Positions 45,425 to 53,874 of a stretch of 54,031 bases of DNA are shown here, piece by piece. The DNA comes from Calothrix sp. MO_167.B12. Lineage in GTDB: Bacteria > Cyanobacteriota > Cyanobacteriia > Cyanobacteriales > Nostocaceae. Where the stretch lies: assembly GCA_030066045.1 (NCBI GenBank), contig JASJCJ010000020.1, positions 1 through 54,031 on the forward strand, in the 5' to 3' direction. The stretch's first letter is position 1, and each line of letters opens with the position of its first letter. The notes under the pieces are model-generated. The model was not told the DNA's origin. It did no database searches and saw only the letters and a program-made list of their open reading frames with translations. Position numbers and translations under genes: made by a program.

Positions 45425-45537
45425 GGGAACTCCAGGGAATGAATTATCCCACAAGAGGGGTTGACAGTGAAGAGTGAAGTTTAGATGTTTGGTTGCCTGA
45501 TAACTATGGGATGTTTTTTTGTTCTGGAAGTCCCTAA
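45422..45537. repeat. MITE-like element, TTAGGGACTTCCAG ends, copy 2 (inverted)
   Basis: It starts TAAGGGAACTCCAGGGAATG and ends CTGGAAGTCCCTAA, with ATTATCCCACA and ATGGGATGTTTTTTT inside: the reverse arrangement of 32150-32265. Its first bases form the stop codon of the MFS gene. The rest of the gap to 45790 holds the ilvB leader, AT-rich, with no recognised attenuator. Confidence 0.75.
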
Positions 45538-45790
45538 GATTATTTCCAGCTAGAGACTTATCATTAAGACACCAGGGGCGCAGGGGGAGAAAAAAGTTTC
45601 AGATGTTCGCGCCATGTCCTAAATTATGGATCATTTGCCGGACATCATATAATTCCTGTAAACTAATAAATTCAACTTATATTGATGGTATTGACAAATC
45701 AATATCTTAAAATAATTAAGTTTTTCTATTAAAATGAAATCTTAAATACAGAATTTCAGCGTCATCTTAGCTAATACGTGAGGTCAGACT

Positions 45791-47686
45791 GTGCGTTCAC
45801 GAAGTGTCTCCCCCAGTGCTCAACCTACCGAAAATCAAAACCATTCCCATGTATCTTCATCGCCAGTAATGACACCTCAACGTGCATCTGGCGGTTTTGC
45901 CCTGATGGATAGCCTCAAGCTCCACGGGGTAGAATTTATTTTTGGTTATCCTGGTGGAGCAATTTTACCCGTTTACGACGAACTGTATTTAGCGGAAGCA
46001 GCTGGGGGTATTAAACATATCCTGGTTAGACACGAACAAGGTGCATCCCATGCTGCTGACGGTTACGCCCGTGCCACAGGTAAGGTAGGAGTCTGTTTTG
46101 GTACTTCTGGTCCGGGAGCGACTAATTTAGTCACAGGTATTGCCACCGCATACATGGATTCCATCCCCATGATAGTTGTTACCGGACAGGTTCCCAGACC
46201 GGCAATTGGTACGGATGCATTCCAGGAAACTGATATCTATGGCATTACCTTACCCATTGTCAAACATTCCTATGTGGTACGTGAACCCGAAGATATGGCA
46301 AGGATCGTAGCCGAAGCCTTCCATATTGCTAGTACGGGTCGTCCAGGTCCAGTATTAATTGATGTACCCAAAGACGTAGCCCTGGAAGAATTTGACTATA
46401 TACCAGTGCCACCCGGTTCCATTAAGTTGCCGGGATATCGCCCCACAGTTAAGGGCAATCCCAAACAAATCGGTGCCGCATTAGATTTAATCAAAGCCAG
46501 CCGCCGTCCCCTATTATACATTGGTGGAGGTGCGATCGCATCCGCTGCCCATGCAGAAATAAAAGCGATCGCCGAGTTGTTTAATATACCTGTTACCACT
46601 ACTTTGATGGGTCTTGGTGCTTTTGATGAACACCATCCCCTATCCTTGGGTATGTTGGGTATGCATGGTACTGCCTATGCCAATTTTGCCGTCAGTGATT
46701 GTGATTTACTGATTTGTGTGGGAGCTAGATTTGATGATCGCGTCACAGGTAAATTAGATGAGTTTGCCTCCCGTGCTAAGGTAATTCACATTGATATTGA
46801 TCCGGCAGAAGTAGGTAAAAACCGAGTCCCTGATGTGCCAATTGTGGGTGATGTCAGAAACGTCATGGCAGATTTATTACGTCGCTGCCAAGAACCAGAG
46901 TTTAGTACTACTCCCAATCAAACCCAAGAGTGGTTAAATTTAATCAATCGCTGGAAAGAAAATTATCCCCTAGTCGCACCACAAAATCCTGACAGCATTT
47001 CTCCCCAGGAAGTGATTGTGGAAGTTGGTCGTCAAGCTCCCCATGCCTACTACACTACGGATGTGGGACAGCATCAAATGTGGGCGGCACAATTCCTCAA
47101 AAATGGTCCCCGACGCTGGATTTCTAGTGCAGGTTTGGGAACTATGGGTTTTGGGGTTCCGGCGGCAATGGGTGTCAAGGTAGCATTCCCAGATGACGAA
47201 GTTATTTGTATTAGCGGCGATGCCAGTTTCCAGATGTGTTTACAAGAGTTGGGAACCTTGGCACAGTATGGCATCAATGTGAAAACGGTGATTATTAATA
47301 ATGGTTGGCAAGGGATGGTACGCCAGTGGCAGCAAGCCTTTTATGGTGAGCGTTACTCCTGCTCGAACATGGAAGTAGGAATGCCAGATATTGAACTGTT
47401 GACCAAGGCTTATGGGATTAAAGGTATAATAGTAAAATCCCGGGAACAATTATCAGATGCGATCGCTCAAATGTTAGCAGCTGATTGTCCCGTAATTTTG
47501 GATGTTTATGTTACCAAGGATGAGAATTGTTATCCCATGATAGCTCCTGGTAAAAGCAATGCTCAGATGCTTGGTTTGCCTAAGCAAACTCCCAAGGCAG
47601 ATATTGAACCAATTTATTGCAGTAACTGTGGTGCGAAAAATCCTCCTAGCAATAGTTTTTGTCCGGAGTGTGGCACTAAGTTGTAA
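45791..47686 (+). CDS. ilvB: Acetolactate synthase, large (catalytic) subunit, with zinc ribbon
   Basis: 631 residues from a GTG start with GAGG about 8 bases upstream. Residues about 35-585 are a complete ThDP-dependent acetolactate synthase: catalytic Glu in [19 protein letters not shown]-region, ThDP motif [29 protein letters not shown]. It condenses pyruvate (or pyruvate and 2-ketobutyrate) in branched-chain amino acid synthesis; the regulatory subunit (ilvH/ilvN) is not in the window. The last 25 residues form a CxxC-x11-CxxC zinc-ribbon ([10 protein letters not shown]...FCPECGTKL), joined by a short linker. A disordered Ser/Gln-rich N-terminal 30 residues precede the enzyme. Confidence 0.92.
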   Translation: MRSRSVSPSAQPTENQNHSHVSSSPVMTPQRASGGFALMDSLKLHGVEFIFGYPGGAILPVYDELYLAEAAGGIKHILVRHEQGASHAADGYARATGKVGVCFGTSGPGATNLVTGIATAYMDSIPMIVVTGQVPRPAIGTDAFQETDIYGITLPIVKHSYVVREPEDMARIVAEAFHIASTGRPGPVLIDVPKDVALEEFDYIPVPPGSIKLPGYRPTVKGNPKQIGAALDLIKASRRPLLYIGGGAIASAAHAEIKAIAELFNIPVTTTLMGLGAFDEHHPLSLGMLGMHGTAYANFAVSDCDLLICVGARFDDRVTGKLDEFASRAKVIHIDIDPAEVGKNRVPDVPIVGDVRNVMADLLRRCQEPEFSTTPNQTQEWLNLINRWKENYPLVAPQNPDSISPQEVIVEVGRQAPHAYYTTDVGQHQMWAAQFLKNGPRRWISSAGLGTMGFGVPAAMGVKVAFPDDEVICISGDASFQMCLQELGTLAQYGINVKTVIINNGWQGMVRQWQQAFYGERYSCSNMEVGMPDIELLTKAYGIKGIIVKSREQLSDAIAQMLAADCPVILDVYVTKDENCYPMIAPGKSNAQMLGLPKQTPKADIEPIYCSNCGAKNPPSNSFCPECGTKL

Positions 47687-47704
47687 TGGTATTTGAGTTT
47701 TGGT

Positions 47705-47736
47705 GTAGGGTGGGCAATGCCCACCTTACTTTTTTT
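47705..47736 (+). terminator. Rho-independent terminator of ilvB
   Basis: GTAGGGTGGGCA (47705-47716) pairs with TGCCCACCTTAC (47718-47729), one wobble, followed by seven T. It overlaps the stop codon end of the convergent CHAT gene (47726-47728). Confidence 0.85.
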
Positions 47737-50479
47737 GATACAAAACGGGTGTTAAATTCTCTGGTATACCTTCGAGTTGAATTTGGGTACAGCCGAACTG
47801 ATAGGCTTCTGGAATAGGGCGGTTGGCTCCAATGGCTGTATAAAAGCCTACAGCAAATGCGATCGCAGCTTCATCCCCAATGGCTTGATTCATGCCAATC
47901 ACAAATTGAATATGTTCGGCAATTGACTTGGCTTGAGTTTCTGAGTAACAAGCATTGAGAACAACACATTTGACTTGTTGACTTACCAGTGCAAACAAAT
48001 TAGCTAAAGCTTCAGGTTTTACAGGCTGAATTTTTCCCACTTCATTCTCAAACCAAAGTTCACCATTATTTGTACCATGGCCAGAGAAATGTACAATCAT
48101 CGGTTCAAACTCCAGTAATGCCTGACTGATATCACTGGAACGTACAGACATTTGTTGCTGGAGAATAAATCTTTCTCGCTGTTTGGCTAGTTGCAGTCTT
48201 TCTTGAATATCTCGTAATTCTTGTCCCAATCGCAGACGTGCAGCATCGGTGGGATCTGATGCTAAAAACATAATTTTAATAGAATTAGCTGGTGCTGTAT
48301 TTTGTGTTTCATCATTACTTGCAAAATAATCAGCTATTAGAGGTAATAACTTATTACAAATTGTCACTAATTCCACATTTGATGGTAAATCAGAAATTAT
48401 CCCTTTGAGAAATGTCAAAGCCTTTTTGACTTGCTTTTGTGTAGCAGCTGTGGCAATGGTTTTCACCTGTTCCAAAGCTTCCGTTTTATCCTCATTATCC
48501 AGATTAGTATCAGCTTCAATGGCAGCTTGTAGTTCTTTCAGCAGTTCCTTTATTCCCGATTTTTCTGGTTCTGGAGAGTCAGGTAACTGATTGATAGCAT
48601 TGGTGACAGTACCGCTAATATCACCCATTGCTACCCCTGTCATGGATGAATTTTCGCCCGTAGCAGCAATACCACTAATATTACCTTGAGCACTACCAAT
48701 GCTGATATTACCCTTACTTTCCGACATAGCAAAATCTCCTTGGGAATTAATAGTTTCTACATAAAACTTTGGTTGATGAATAGCATTTTCTAAAATACTT
48801 TTAAAATAGCTAATCTGCTCATCTTTTTCTTTAATACCGATGATTAATTCTTGTAGGTTACTATATGGTAAAGATTGAATTTCAGTATATTTTTCAAAAT
48901 ATTCACGGTTTAATTCCGAGGTATTGGCATCACCTGCGATTCTAGCTTGTAGGCGGATTTTTTCTTCACCCCTACCTTCTAATGCCACAATTTGTACATC
49001 TGCATCGGGATTTTGTTCTGCTAACTGGATGATGGCAATAGCTGCTGCTGTGGGGTCAATTCCCTGGTAGTGAAGTAAGTCAAGGCTTTTAAATTTACTA
49101 CCTACATGACGAGGGTCAGTATTTTGGGTTTTATATAAGTCCAGAGTTTTAATAATGGGGGCAATAAAATCAGTAAAGTCCCCTGGTTGAAAAGTTTCCT
49201 GGCGATTATCTGGTTTGCGGCAAGGGTCGGGATCTTCCCTAGTTGGGAGTTGCATATAAATGTATTCGCACTCCACATTTTCTAGCTGAGTATCGGTGGA
49301 AATTCCCCAATTTTGAATATAAGCTCCTGTGAGACAAGCATTATTTAAATTAGCTTGATATAGATGTGATTGGGCTAGTTTAGCACCTGATAAATTAGCA
49401 TTTTCTAAAGTAGATTCACTCAAATATGTGCCGATAAAACTGGCATCTTGGAGATTAGCATCCTGAAGATTTAAACCCCGTAAATTGAGGAAATCAAAGC
49501 TTCTATCTCGACCATCTTTAGTAATAAGTAATTGCCGCACTTTAGGGTCTTGTAAATATGTATCTTCGAGACGGGCATTATGCAAATGTTCAGTATGAAA
49601 CCAGCAGGTACGAGTGAGATCAGCTTGTCTGAAATCTACAGTTTTGAGGGTAGCTTGGGTAAAATCAGCATCTGTGAGATTAGCACTGCAAAATTTTGTT
49701 CCGCCACTAGCAACAATACCAACTGCTAAGTCTTTAATTATCGAGTATTTTTGGTTTCCAGCTATTGCCAGCCAACCGATATATATACCGAATATAATAG
49801 TTACTAAGCCAACTAATAGGGCGACTAATAAAGCAATTAAACTAAATTCAGTATTATTTTTTTCTGTTGTAACCCCGAATAAGACACCAAGTGTTACACC
49901 GATTAAAGCCATCAAAGTTGTTAAAGTTCTGGGTACTGGTAAAGTCATAACTCTTGCTACCGCCACAGCCACAGCCATGTTTCCAAAACCTGTAATAGCT
50001 CCCGCTAATGCCAGAACAGAAAATACTGCACCAATGACTAAATCTGGGTTATCTGGATTGTTTGGAAACAATGCCAATGCTATCACTAAACTAGCAGCGA
50101 CTAGGGTAGTTAGTATTGCTAATGTTGCATTCAAACCATAGGCAATAACAACAATAAAAAAAGCTAATAGGGTAATTAAAACGATAATTCCAAAGAAATT
50201 TGCTCCACTACTAGACTTACTCAATAAATAGCCGATATAAGCACCAGCATAACCTGCAAGTAACCCTGCAAGTAATGAAAGAATCAGTGATAAAAGGATA
50301 AAGATGATAGTCCTAGAAGTTAGTAAGCCAGCTTTAGCATTGCTGAAATTAGCACCAATGAGAATAGCATTGCTGAAATCAGCACCCCGGATGTCAGCAT
50401 CACTAAAGTTGGCTCCTGTAAGATTTTTTCCTCGGAAGTCTGTGCCTCTTAAATTAGTATGGTGAAATTCATATGCCAT
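47726..50479 (-). CDS. Pentapeptide-repeat membrane protein with a CHAT caspase-like domain
   Basis: 917 residues in four parts. (1) Pentapeptide repeats, about 6-50 (TDFRG, ANFSD, ADFSN). (2) About seven membrane helices, 55-245. (3) More pentapeptide repeats, about 258-400, then a cytoplasmic-type region with a Gly/Ser-rich segment (GNISIGSAQGNISG, about 590-630) and a charged helical region (about 640-700). (4) CHAT protease domain, about 750-917: FSGHGTNNGELWF (His801) and VVLNACYSETQAKSIAE (Cys844), so the catalytic dyad is intact. CHAT domains are caspase-like and occur in bacterial conflict and cell-death systems, where a sensor activates proteolysis. The start ATG shares its A with the stop TAA of the upstream HEAT gene, implying coupled translation. 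Target unknown; the protein could be anchored at plasma or thylakoid membrane. Confidence 0.85.
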   Translation of the reverse strand: MAYEFHHTNLRGTDFRGKNLTGANFSDADIRGADFSNAILIGANFSNAKAGLLTSRTIIFILLSLILSLLAGLLAGYAGAYIGYLLSKSSSGANFFGIIVLITLLAFFIVVIAYGLNATLAILTTLVAASLVIALALFPNNPDNPDLVIGAVFSVLALAGAITGFGNMAVAVAVARVMTLPVPRTLTTLMALIGVTLGVLFGVTTEKNNTEFSLIALLVALLVGLVTIIFGIYIGWLAIAGNQKYSIIKDLAVGIVASGGTKFCSANLTDADFTQATLKTVDFRQADLTRTCWFHTEHLHNARLEDTYLQDPKVRQLLITKDGRDRSFDFLNLRGLNLQDANLQDASFIGTYLSESTLENANLSGAKLAQSHLYQANLNNACLTGAYIQNWGISTDTQLENVECEYIYMQLPTREDPDPCRKPDNRQETFQPGDFTDFIAPIIKTLDLYKTQNTDPRHVGSKFKSLDLLHYQGIDPTAAAIAIIQLAEQNPDADVQIVALEGRGEEKIRLQARIAGDANTSELNREYFEKYTEIQSLPYSNLQELIIGIKEKDEQISYFKSILENAIHQPKFYVETINSQGDFAMSESKGNISIGSAQGNISGIAATGENSSMTGVAMGDISGTVTNAINQLPDSPEPEKSGIKELLKELQAAIEADTNLDNEDKTEALEQVKTIATAATQKQVKKALTFLKGIISDLPSNVELVTICNKLLPLIADYFASNDETQNTAPANSIKIMFLASDPTDAARLRLGQELRDIQERLQLAKQRERFILQQQMSVRSSDISQALLEFEPMIVHFSGHGTNNGELWFENEVGKIQPVKPEALANLFALVSQQVKCVVLNACYSETQAKSIAEHIQFVIGMNQAIGDEAAIAFAVGFYTAIGANRPIPEAYQFGCTQIQLEGIPENLTPVLYQKK

Positions 50480-51354
50480 TACTTTTTACCTTTGGATGGA
50501 CATTTCCATTTGAAAATAGCTTTTAATACAGGGATTTTACACATTACAGGTGTTTTTTTTCTGGCGTTAATGATTTTTTGTTCTACACTAGTTGCTTGAC
50601 TATTTACTTGAGCCTCAACTCCGGTAAATCGCGTTCTTGCAGGAACTCTTCTTGTTTTACATATTTCACTGAATCTTTTTTTGCTAATAATTTGACAATG
50701 CTCATCACTAGTTGATATTTTTTGATTCCTCCTCGATAAAGCTTGATACAGTCTATGTATGCGAATTTTGTTCACAGCATCCGCAGCTTTATTACTAACA
50801 TCCCAATTTGGATCTGTTTCATGAGCTGTAATTAAAACTGGAACAGCCTCTTTAGCTGTAGCACCCATTTGACCTAAAGCATCAGCCGCAATGTAACGAA
50901 CTTGCCAATTTTTATTATCCTGAAGAGCTTTAATCAAAGCAGGAATAGCTGCTTCACCAATTTCTCCCAAAGTATGAGCCGCAATAATATTAATATCTTG
51001 GTTTTTCTTCTTTAATAACTTAGTTAAATGAGGAATCGCTGGTGCAGCATTTTTCCCAATTTTACCAAGTACGGCAACTGTGATGATCTTAGTATTCTCA
51101 TCCTGATTATTTAGAGTTTTAATTAGAGTAGGAACCGCCTGGGAGTTACACGCTAACAGCTCACTGAAAGCGGAAGGCGAACCTTTCTTAAGTTGCCTGA
51201 TATACAGTTCAAGCTTTACACCAATACATTGAGAATGATTTGAGGAGGTTTGAGCAAAGGCTTTTTTACTAGCAAATGCAGGTAAGCTGAGTGAAATCAG
51301 CAGTCCTATAGTTGTAAATATAGCTGCTCTCGATGTCCAACGCTGAGTCAACAT
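50479..51354 (-). CDS. Secreted HEAT-repeat protein
   Basis: 291 residues from the ATG at 51354 (a TTG two codons earlier is possible). Signal segment SRAAIFTTIGLLISL...AFAQT (cleavage about 35). Four or so HEAT repeats (about 68-200; for example ALIKALQDNKNWQVRYIAADALGQMG). The last part is basic and ends TPVMCKIPVLKAIFKWKC plus a short Lys-rich tail. The N-terminal signal and the C-terminal two-cysteine motif are shared with the 119-residue protein encoded just upstream, while the middle is not. HEAT repeats mediate protein contacts, so it may be the extracytoplasmic sensor or partner of the CHAT protein with which it is translationally coupled. That link is inference. Confidence 0.75.
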   Translation of the reverse strand: MLTQRWTSRAAIFTTIGLLISLSLPAFASKKAFAQTSSNHSQCIGVKLELYIRQLKKGSPSAFSELLACNSQAVPTLIKTLNNQDENTKIITVAVLGKIGKNAAPAIPHLTKLLKKKNQDINIIAAHTLGEIGEAAIPALIKALQDNKNWQVRYIAADALGQMGATAKEAVPVLITAHETDPNWDVSNKAADAVNKIRIHRLYQALSRRNQKISTSDEHCQIISKKRFSEICKTRRVPARTRFTGVEAQVNSQATSVEQKIINARKKTPVMCKIPVLKAIFKWKCPSKGKK

Positions 51355-51397
51355 AACCAATTTTCTCCCTTCAAGTCTTGTTATTTTTAATTACCTC

Positions 51398-51563
51398 AGG
51401 ACTTACGCAATTGTCACAATCGGTGATTGGTGCGTGAGTTTACAAGCCTGATGACTACGTTCAAATATTCACGCAGCGTCACGCAACGGCAATAATGAGG
51501 TCAGAGAATCTACACCGCATTTTGCCTCCCCTACAGAAAAAATATGCCAGTTGTGTAAGTCCT
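51398..51563. repeat. MITE-like element, AGGACTTACGCAA ends
   Basis: Inverted ends AGGACTTACGCAATTG and (complement) AGGACTTACACAACTGG. The interior holds CACGCAGCGTCACGC. It sits between the HEAT gene start and the next gene's stop (51565-51567), 2 bp from that stop. A partial copy is at 20248-20353 and the last bases of the window (about 54010-54031) resemble one end of it. Confidence 0.8.
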
Positions 51564-51564
51564 G

Positions 51565-51924
51565 TTACCTGTTACCGCATTTCCACGGTATTAATCTCCC
51601 TAGTGGAGTCAGACAGATTACAGGTCGTTTGTTTATGTACTCTCGTGTTGTTCTTCCTGTGTATGTAGTACTTGCACGATTTTGATTTTGTCTATTATTA
51701 GTACGTGAATTTTGTCTATTTACTGAGCCGTCTAATGCCGGACTGTTTTGATCTGTTATTTGATCGTTAACTTGAGTTTGAGGTGGACCAGAATCTTTAG
51801 GTGGGGTTGGTGATGGTGTTTGACCAAGTGCTTTTACACTTGTGAAAGTAGGTAAGATTATCGCCACCAGCATACCTAGAGTTATAAATATAGCTGCTCT
51901 ACATTTCCAGCTTTTCTGTAGCAT
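51565..51924 (-). CDS. Small secreted low-complexity protein
   Basis: 119 residues. Signal segment CRAAIFITLGMLVAIILPTF, cleavage near LGQTPS (about 36). The middle (about 38-95) is Pro/Asn/Gln/Thr-rich and probably disordered. The end, RPVICLTPLGRLIPWKC, mirrors the end of the HEAT protein (PVMC...WKC), and the N-terminus is closely alike (R-A-A-I-F, L-P, F-S, K-A, Q-T in register). It is therefore a paralogue in both ends only. Function unknown; the shared end may be an anchoring or assembly tag. Same strand as the HEAT and CHAT genes but separated from them by a MITE-like element. Confidence 0.7.
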   Translation of the reverse strand: MLQKSWKCRAAIFITLGMLVAIILPTFTSVKALGQTPSPTPPKDSGPPQTQVNDQITDQNSPALDGSVNRQNSRTNNRQNQNRASTTYTGRTTREYINKRPVICLTPLGRLIPWKCGNR

Positions 51925-52080
51925 TACAATACTCCTTACTTTTTACAGGATCTGAACAATCTCTCCCCCTCATCTCTCTCATCCTCCCTAACCCCCTTAA
52001 AAAGAAGGAAGGATAGAGATTTCTATTTCACCCCTTTCCTGAAACGGGAAGGAGCTGGGGATTATTTTTTTGTTATTTTA
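51925..52080. other. Leader of the small secreted protein gene
   Basis: Gene-free. It contains CCCCCTTAAAAAGAAGGAAGG and an imperfect CCTTTCC/GGAAGGAGCTGGGG palindrome near 52036-52060. No promoter element placed. Confidence 0.3.
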
Positions 52081-52402
52081 TTTACTATCAAAAGTCAGTA
52101 TGATGTTCCCTGACTTTACTTCAAAATAAGCTACAAAACGAACTCGTTAATTCCGGAAAATCATAGTATTTACTGAGATAATAAATGAATCAATTTTTTC
52201 CGATCGCTCTTATTAGCCAGTTCAATTTCTCCCTCTTTCTGCATCAGCAAGGGGGCTGTATCTCAGATTCTTGTTAACTTTTTTACTTTAAAAAGTTAGT
52301 ACAATACTCCCTGATTTCACTTTATAGAAGCTACAAAACGAACTACTAAATTCTGGATATTCATAGTATTTACTGAGAGAATAATTTTTTGCGATCGCTC
52401 TC
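52081..52402. repeat. Direct duplication of about 120-130 bp upstream of two divergent genes
   Basis: 52081-52210 and 52282-52402 match over most of their length: TTTACT, AAAGTYAGTA, TCCCTGAYTT, then GCTACAAAACGAACT, AATTCYGGA, TCATAGTATTTACTGAGA, AATAA and CGATCGCTCT, in the same order. The copies start 201 bp apart. The duplicated block lies between the divergent small secreted protein gene and the solute-binding protein gene, so duplicated regulatory sequence is a possibility. Confidence 0.7.
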
Positions 52403-52512
52403 AGTCGCTAGACAGAACAGTGCCTTATATTACATACGAATTATCCGGCTATATTATTCAACTCGAGTCTCTGCTTAAATAGGTATGAGCTATAGTAAAA
52501 AATTAAAAATCA

Positions 52513-53673
52513 ATGAATCGCAGGTATTTTTTACAAGGTATTTCCACCATCGCCATATCACAACTACTAGTTGCATGTGGTGGTAAGCAACAGGTACAGC
52601 TACGAGTAAACCTATTAAAAAATTCGATTCCCGGTAGAGTAGTCAATAAATTTAATCGCAGCATTAAGCAAAAGACACCGTTAAAATTCACTCCGGTAGA
52701 GCAGTTAAACACATTATTTAAGCAATTACAAACTTGGCAACAACCGAAAAAAGCTACCAAACCCAAAAAATGGTATCAACCTTTTGGGCAATCTAAACCA
52801 AGTACCGTAGCCGACTTAGTCACCATCGGCAACTATTGGTTAGATGTGGCAATTCAGCAGCAATTGATTCAGCCGTTGGATGTAGAACAAATTGGCAATT
52901 GGTCTAATTTATCCCCAGAGTGGCAAAAACTAGTCAGACGTAACGATAAAGGCGAACTCGACCCCCAAGGAAAAATTTGGGCAGCACCTTACCGTTGGGG
53001 TAGCACAATGATTGTATATCGCCGGGATAAATTTCAAGAATTGGGCTGGAAACCCCAAGATTGGCAGGATTTGTGGCGTGATGAATTACGCGATCGCATC
53101 TCTATTTTAGAACAGCCACGGGAAGTTATTGGCTTGGTGTTAAAAAAACTCGGTAAGTCGTATAATACAGAGGAGCTAGAATCTGTACCAGAATTAGAAA
53201 CAGAATTGCGATCGCTCAATAAACAAGTCAAGTTTTACAGTTCTGATCAGTATTTAGAACCATTAATGATTGGAGATACTTGGCTAGCAGTTGGTTGGTC
53301 TAGTGATATATTGCCAGCAATTGCCCGCAATCCCAAATTATCAGCAGTAATTCCCCAGTCTGGAACGGCATTATGGGCAGATATGTGGGTACGTCCTCAG
53401 AAAGCAGAATCAACCAACCAAGAACACCAGAATTTATCATACCAATGGATTAATTTCTGTTGGCAAGAAGATATTGCTAAACAAATTGCCTTGCTAGGTA
53501 AAACTAATTCTCCCATCGCCACTAAAATTCAATCTTCTGAAGTTCAGAAATCATTAATAAACATTCTATTAAGCAATCAAGAAATTTTTAGCAAAAGTGA
53601 GTTTATTAATTTATTAACCCCAGCAGTTACGGAAAAGTATGAGTCTTTATTTGCCAAGATTATTAAAAGTTAA
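52513..53673 (+). CDS. Lipoprotein extracellular solute-binding protein
   Basis: 386 residues. The signal peptide ends in the lipobox LLVACGG (Cys about 22). The rest is a two-lobed type 2 periplasmic binding protein of the spermidine/putrescine- or iron-binding family 1 type: VADLVTIGNYWLDVAIQQQ (about 97-115), IWAAPYRWGSTMIVYRRDKF, DTWLAVGWSSD, and GTALWADMWVRP. Such proteins deliver a ligand to an ABC permease; PotD-like polyamine binding is a reasonable guess, not a proof. No permease or ATPase gene is adjacent. Lys/Gln-rich linker around 78-95. Its promoter probably lies in or near the duplicated block at 52081-52402. Confidence 0.75.
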   Translation: MNRRYFLQGISTIAISQLLVACGGKQQVQLRVNLLKNSIPGRVVNKFNRSIKQKTPLKFTPVEQLNTLFKQLQTWQQPKKATKPKKWYQPFGQSKPSTVADLVTIGNYWLDVAIQQQLIQPLDVEQIGNWSNLSPEWQKLVRRNDKGELDPQGKIWAAPYRWGSTMIVYRRDKFQELGWKPQDWQDLWRDELRDRISILEQPREVIGLVLKKLGKSYNTEELESVPELETELRSLNKQVKFYSSDQYLEPLMIGDTWLAVGWSSDILPAIARNPKLSAVIPQSGTALWADMWVRPQKAESTNQEHQNLSYQWINFCWQEDIAKQIALLGKTNSPIATKIQSSEVQKSLINILLSNQEIFSKSEFINLLTPAVTEKYESLFAKIIKS

Positions 53674-53693
53674 TTGGTAATTGTATGGATTTA

Positions 53694-53805
53694 GTTCTTT
53701 CCATCGGCAGCATCCCCAATTTTAATTGTCTCGCTTCCTGCTGTAATCAAGCAGGCTTTCCAGATCGCACTACTGCTGCCCTTCAAAGTTAATGGGACAA
53801 AGCAC
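53694..53805. repeat. TA-flanked MITE-like element, GTGCTTTGTCCCAT end, copy 3
   Basis: Right end (complement) GTGCTTTGTCCCATTAACTT with TA at 53806-53807; left end GTTCTTTCCATC, weaker, with TA at 53692-53693. Same family as 20080-20228 and 42685-42812, with a different or degraded interior (TCTCGCTTCCTGCTG). Confidence 0.6.
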
Positions 53806-53874
53806 TATAAGTGCTTACTTACCGAAATATTGGGGTCTAAAGCCCTGTCTTTTGAAGCAGAATGTTTTTGGGAC

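Noticed and set aside
45600-45675. Minus-strand fragment that could encode SLQELYDVRQMIHNLGHG
   Set aside because: Only 24 codons between stops and no matching flanks; it may be a gene remnant but cannot be supported.
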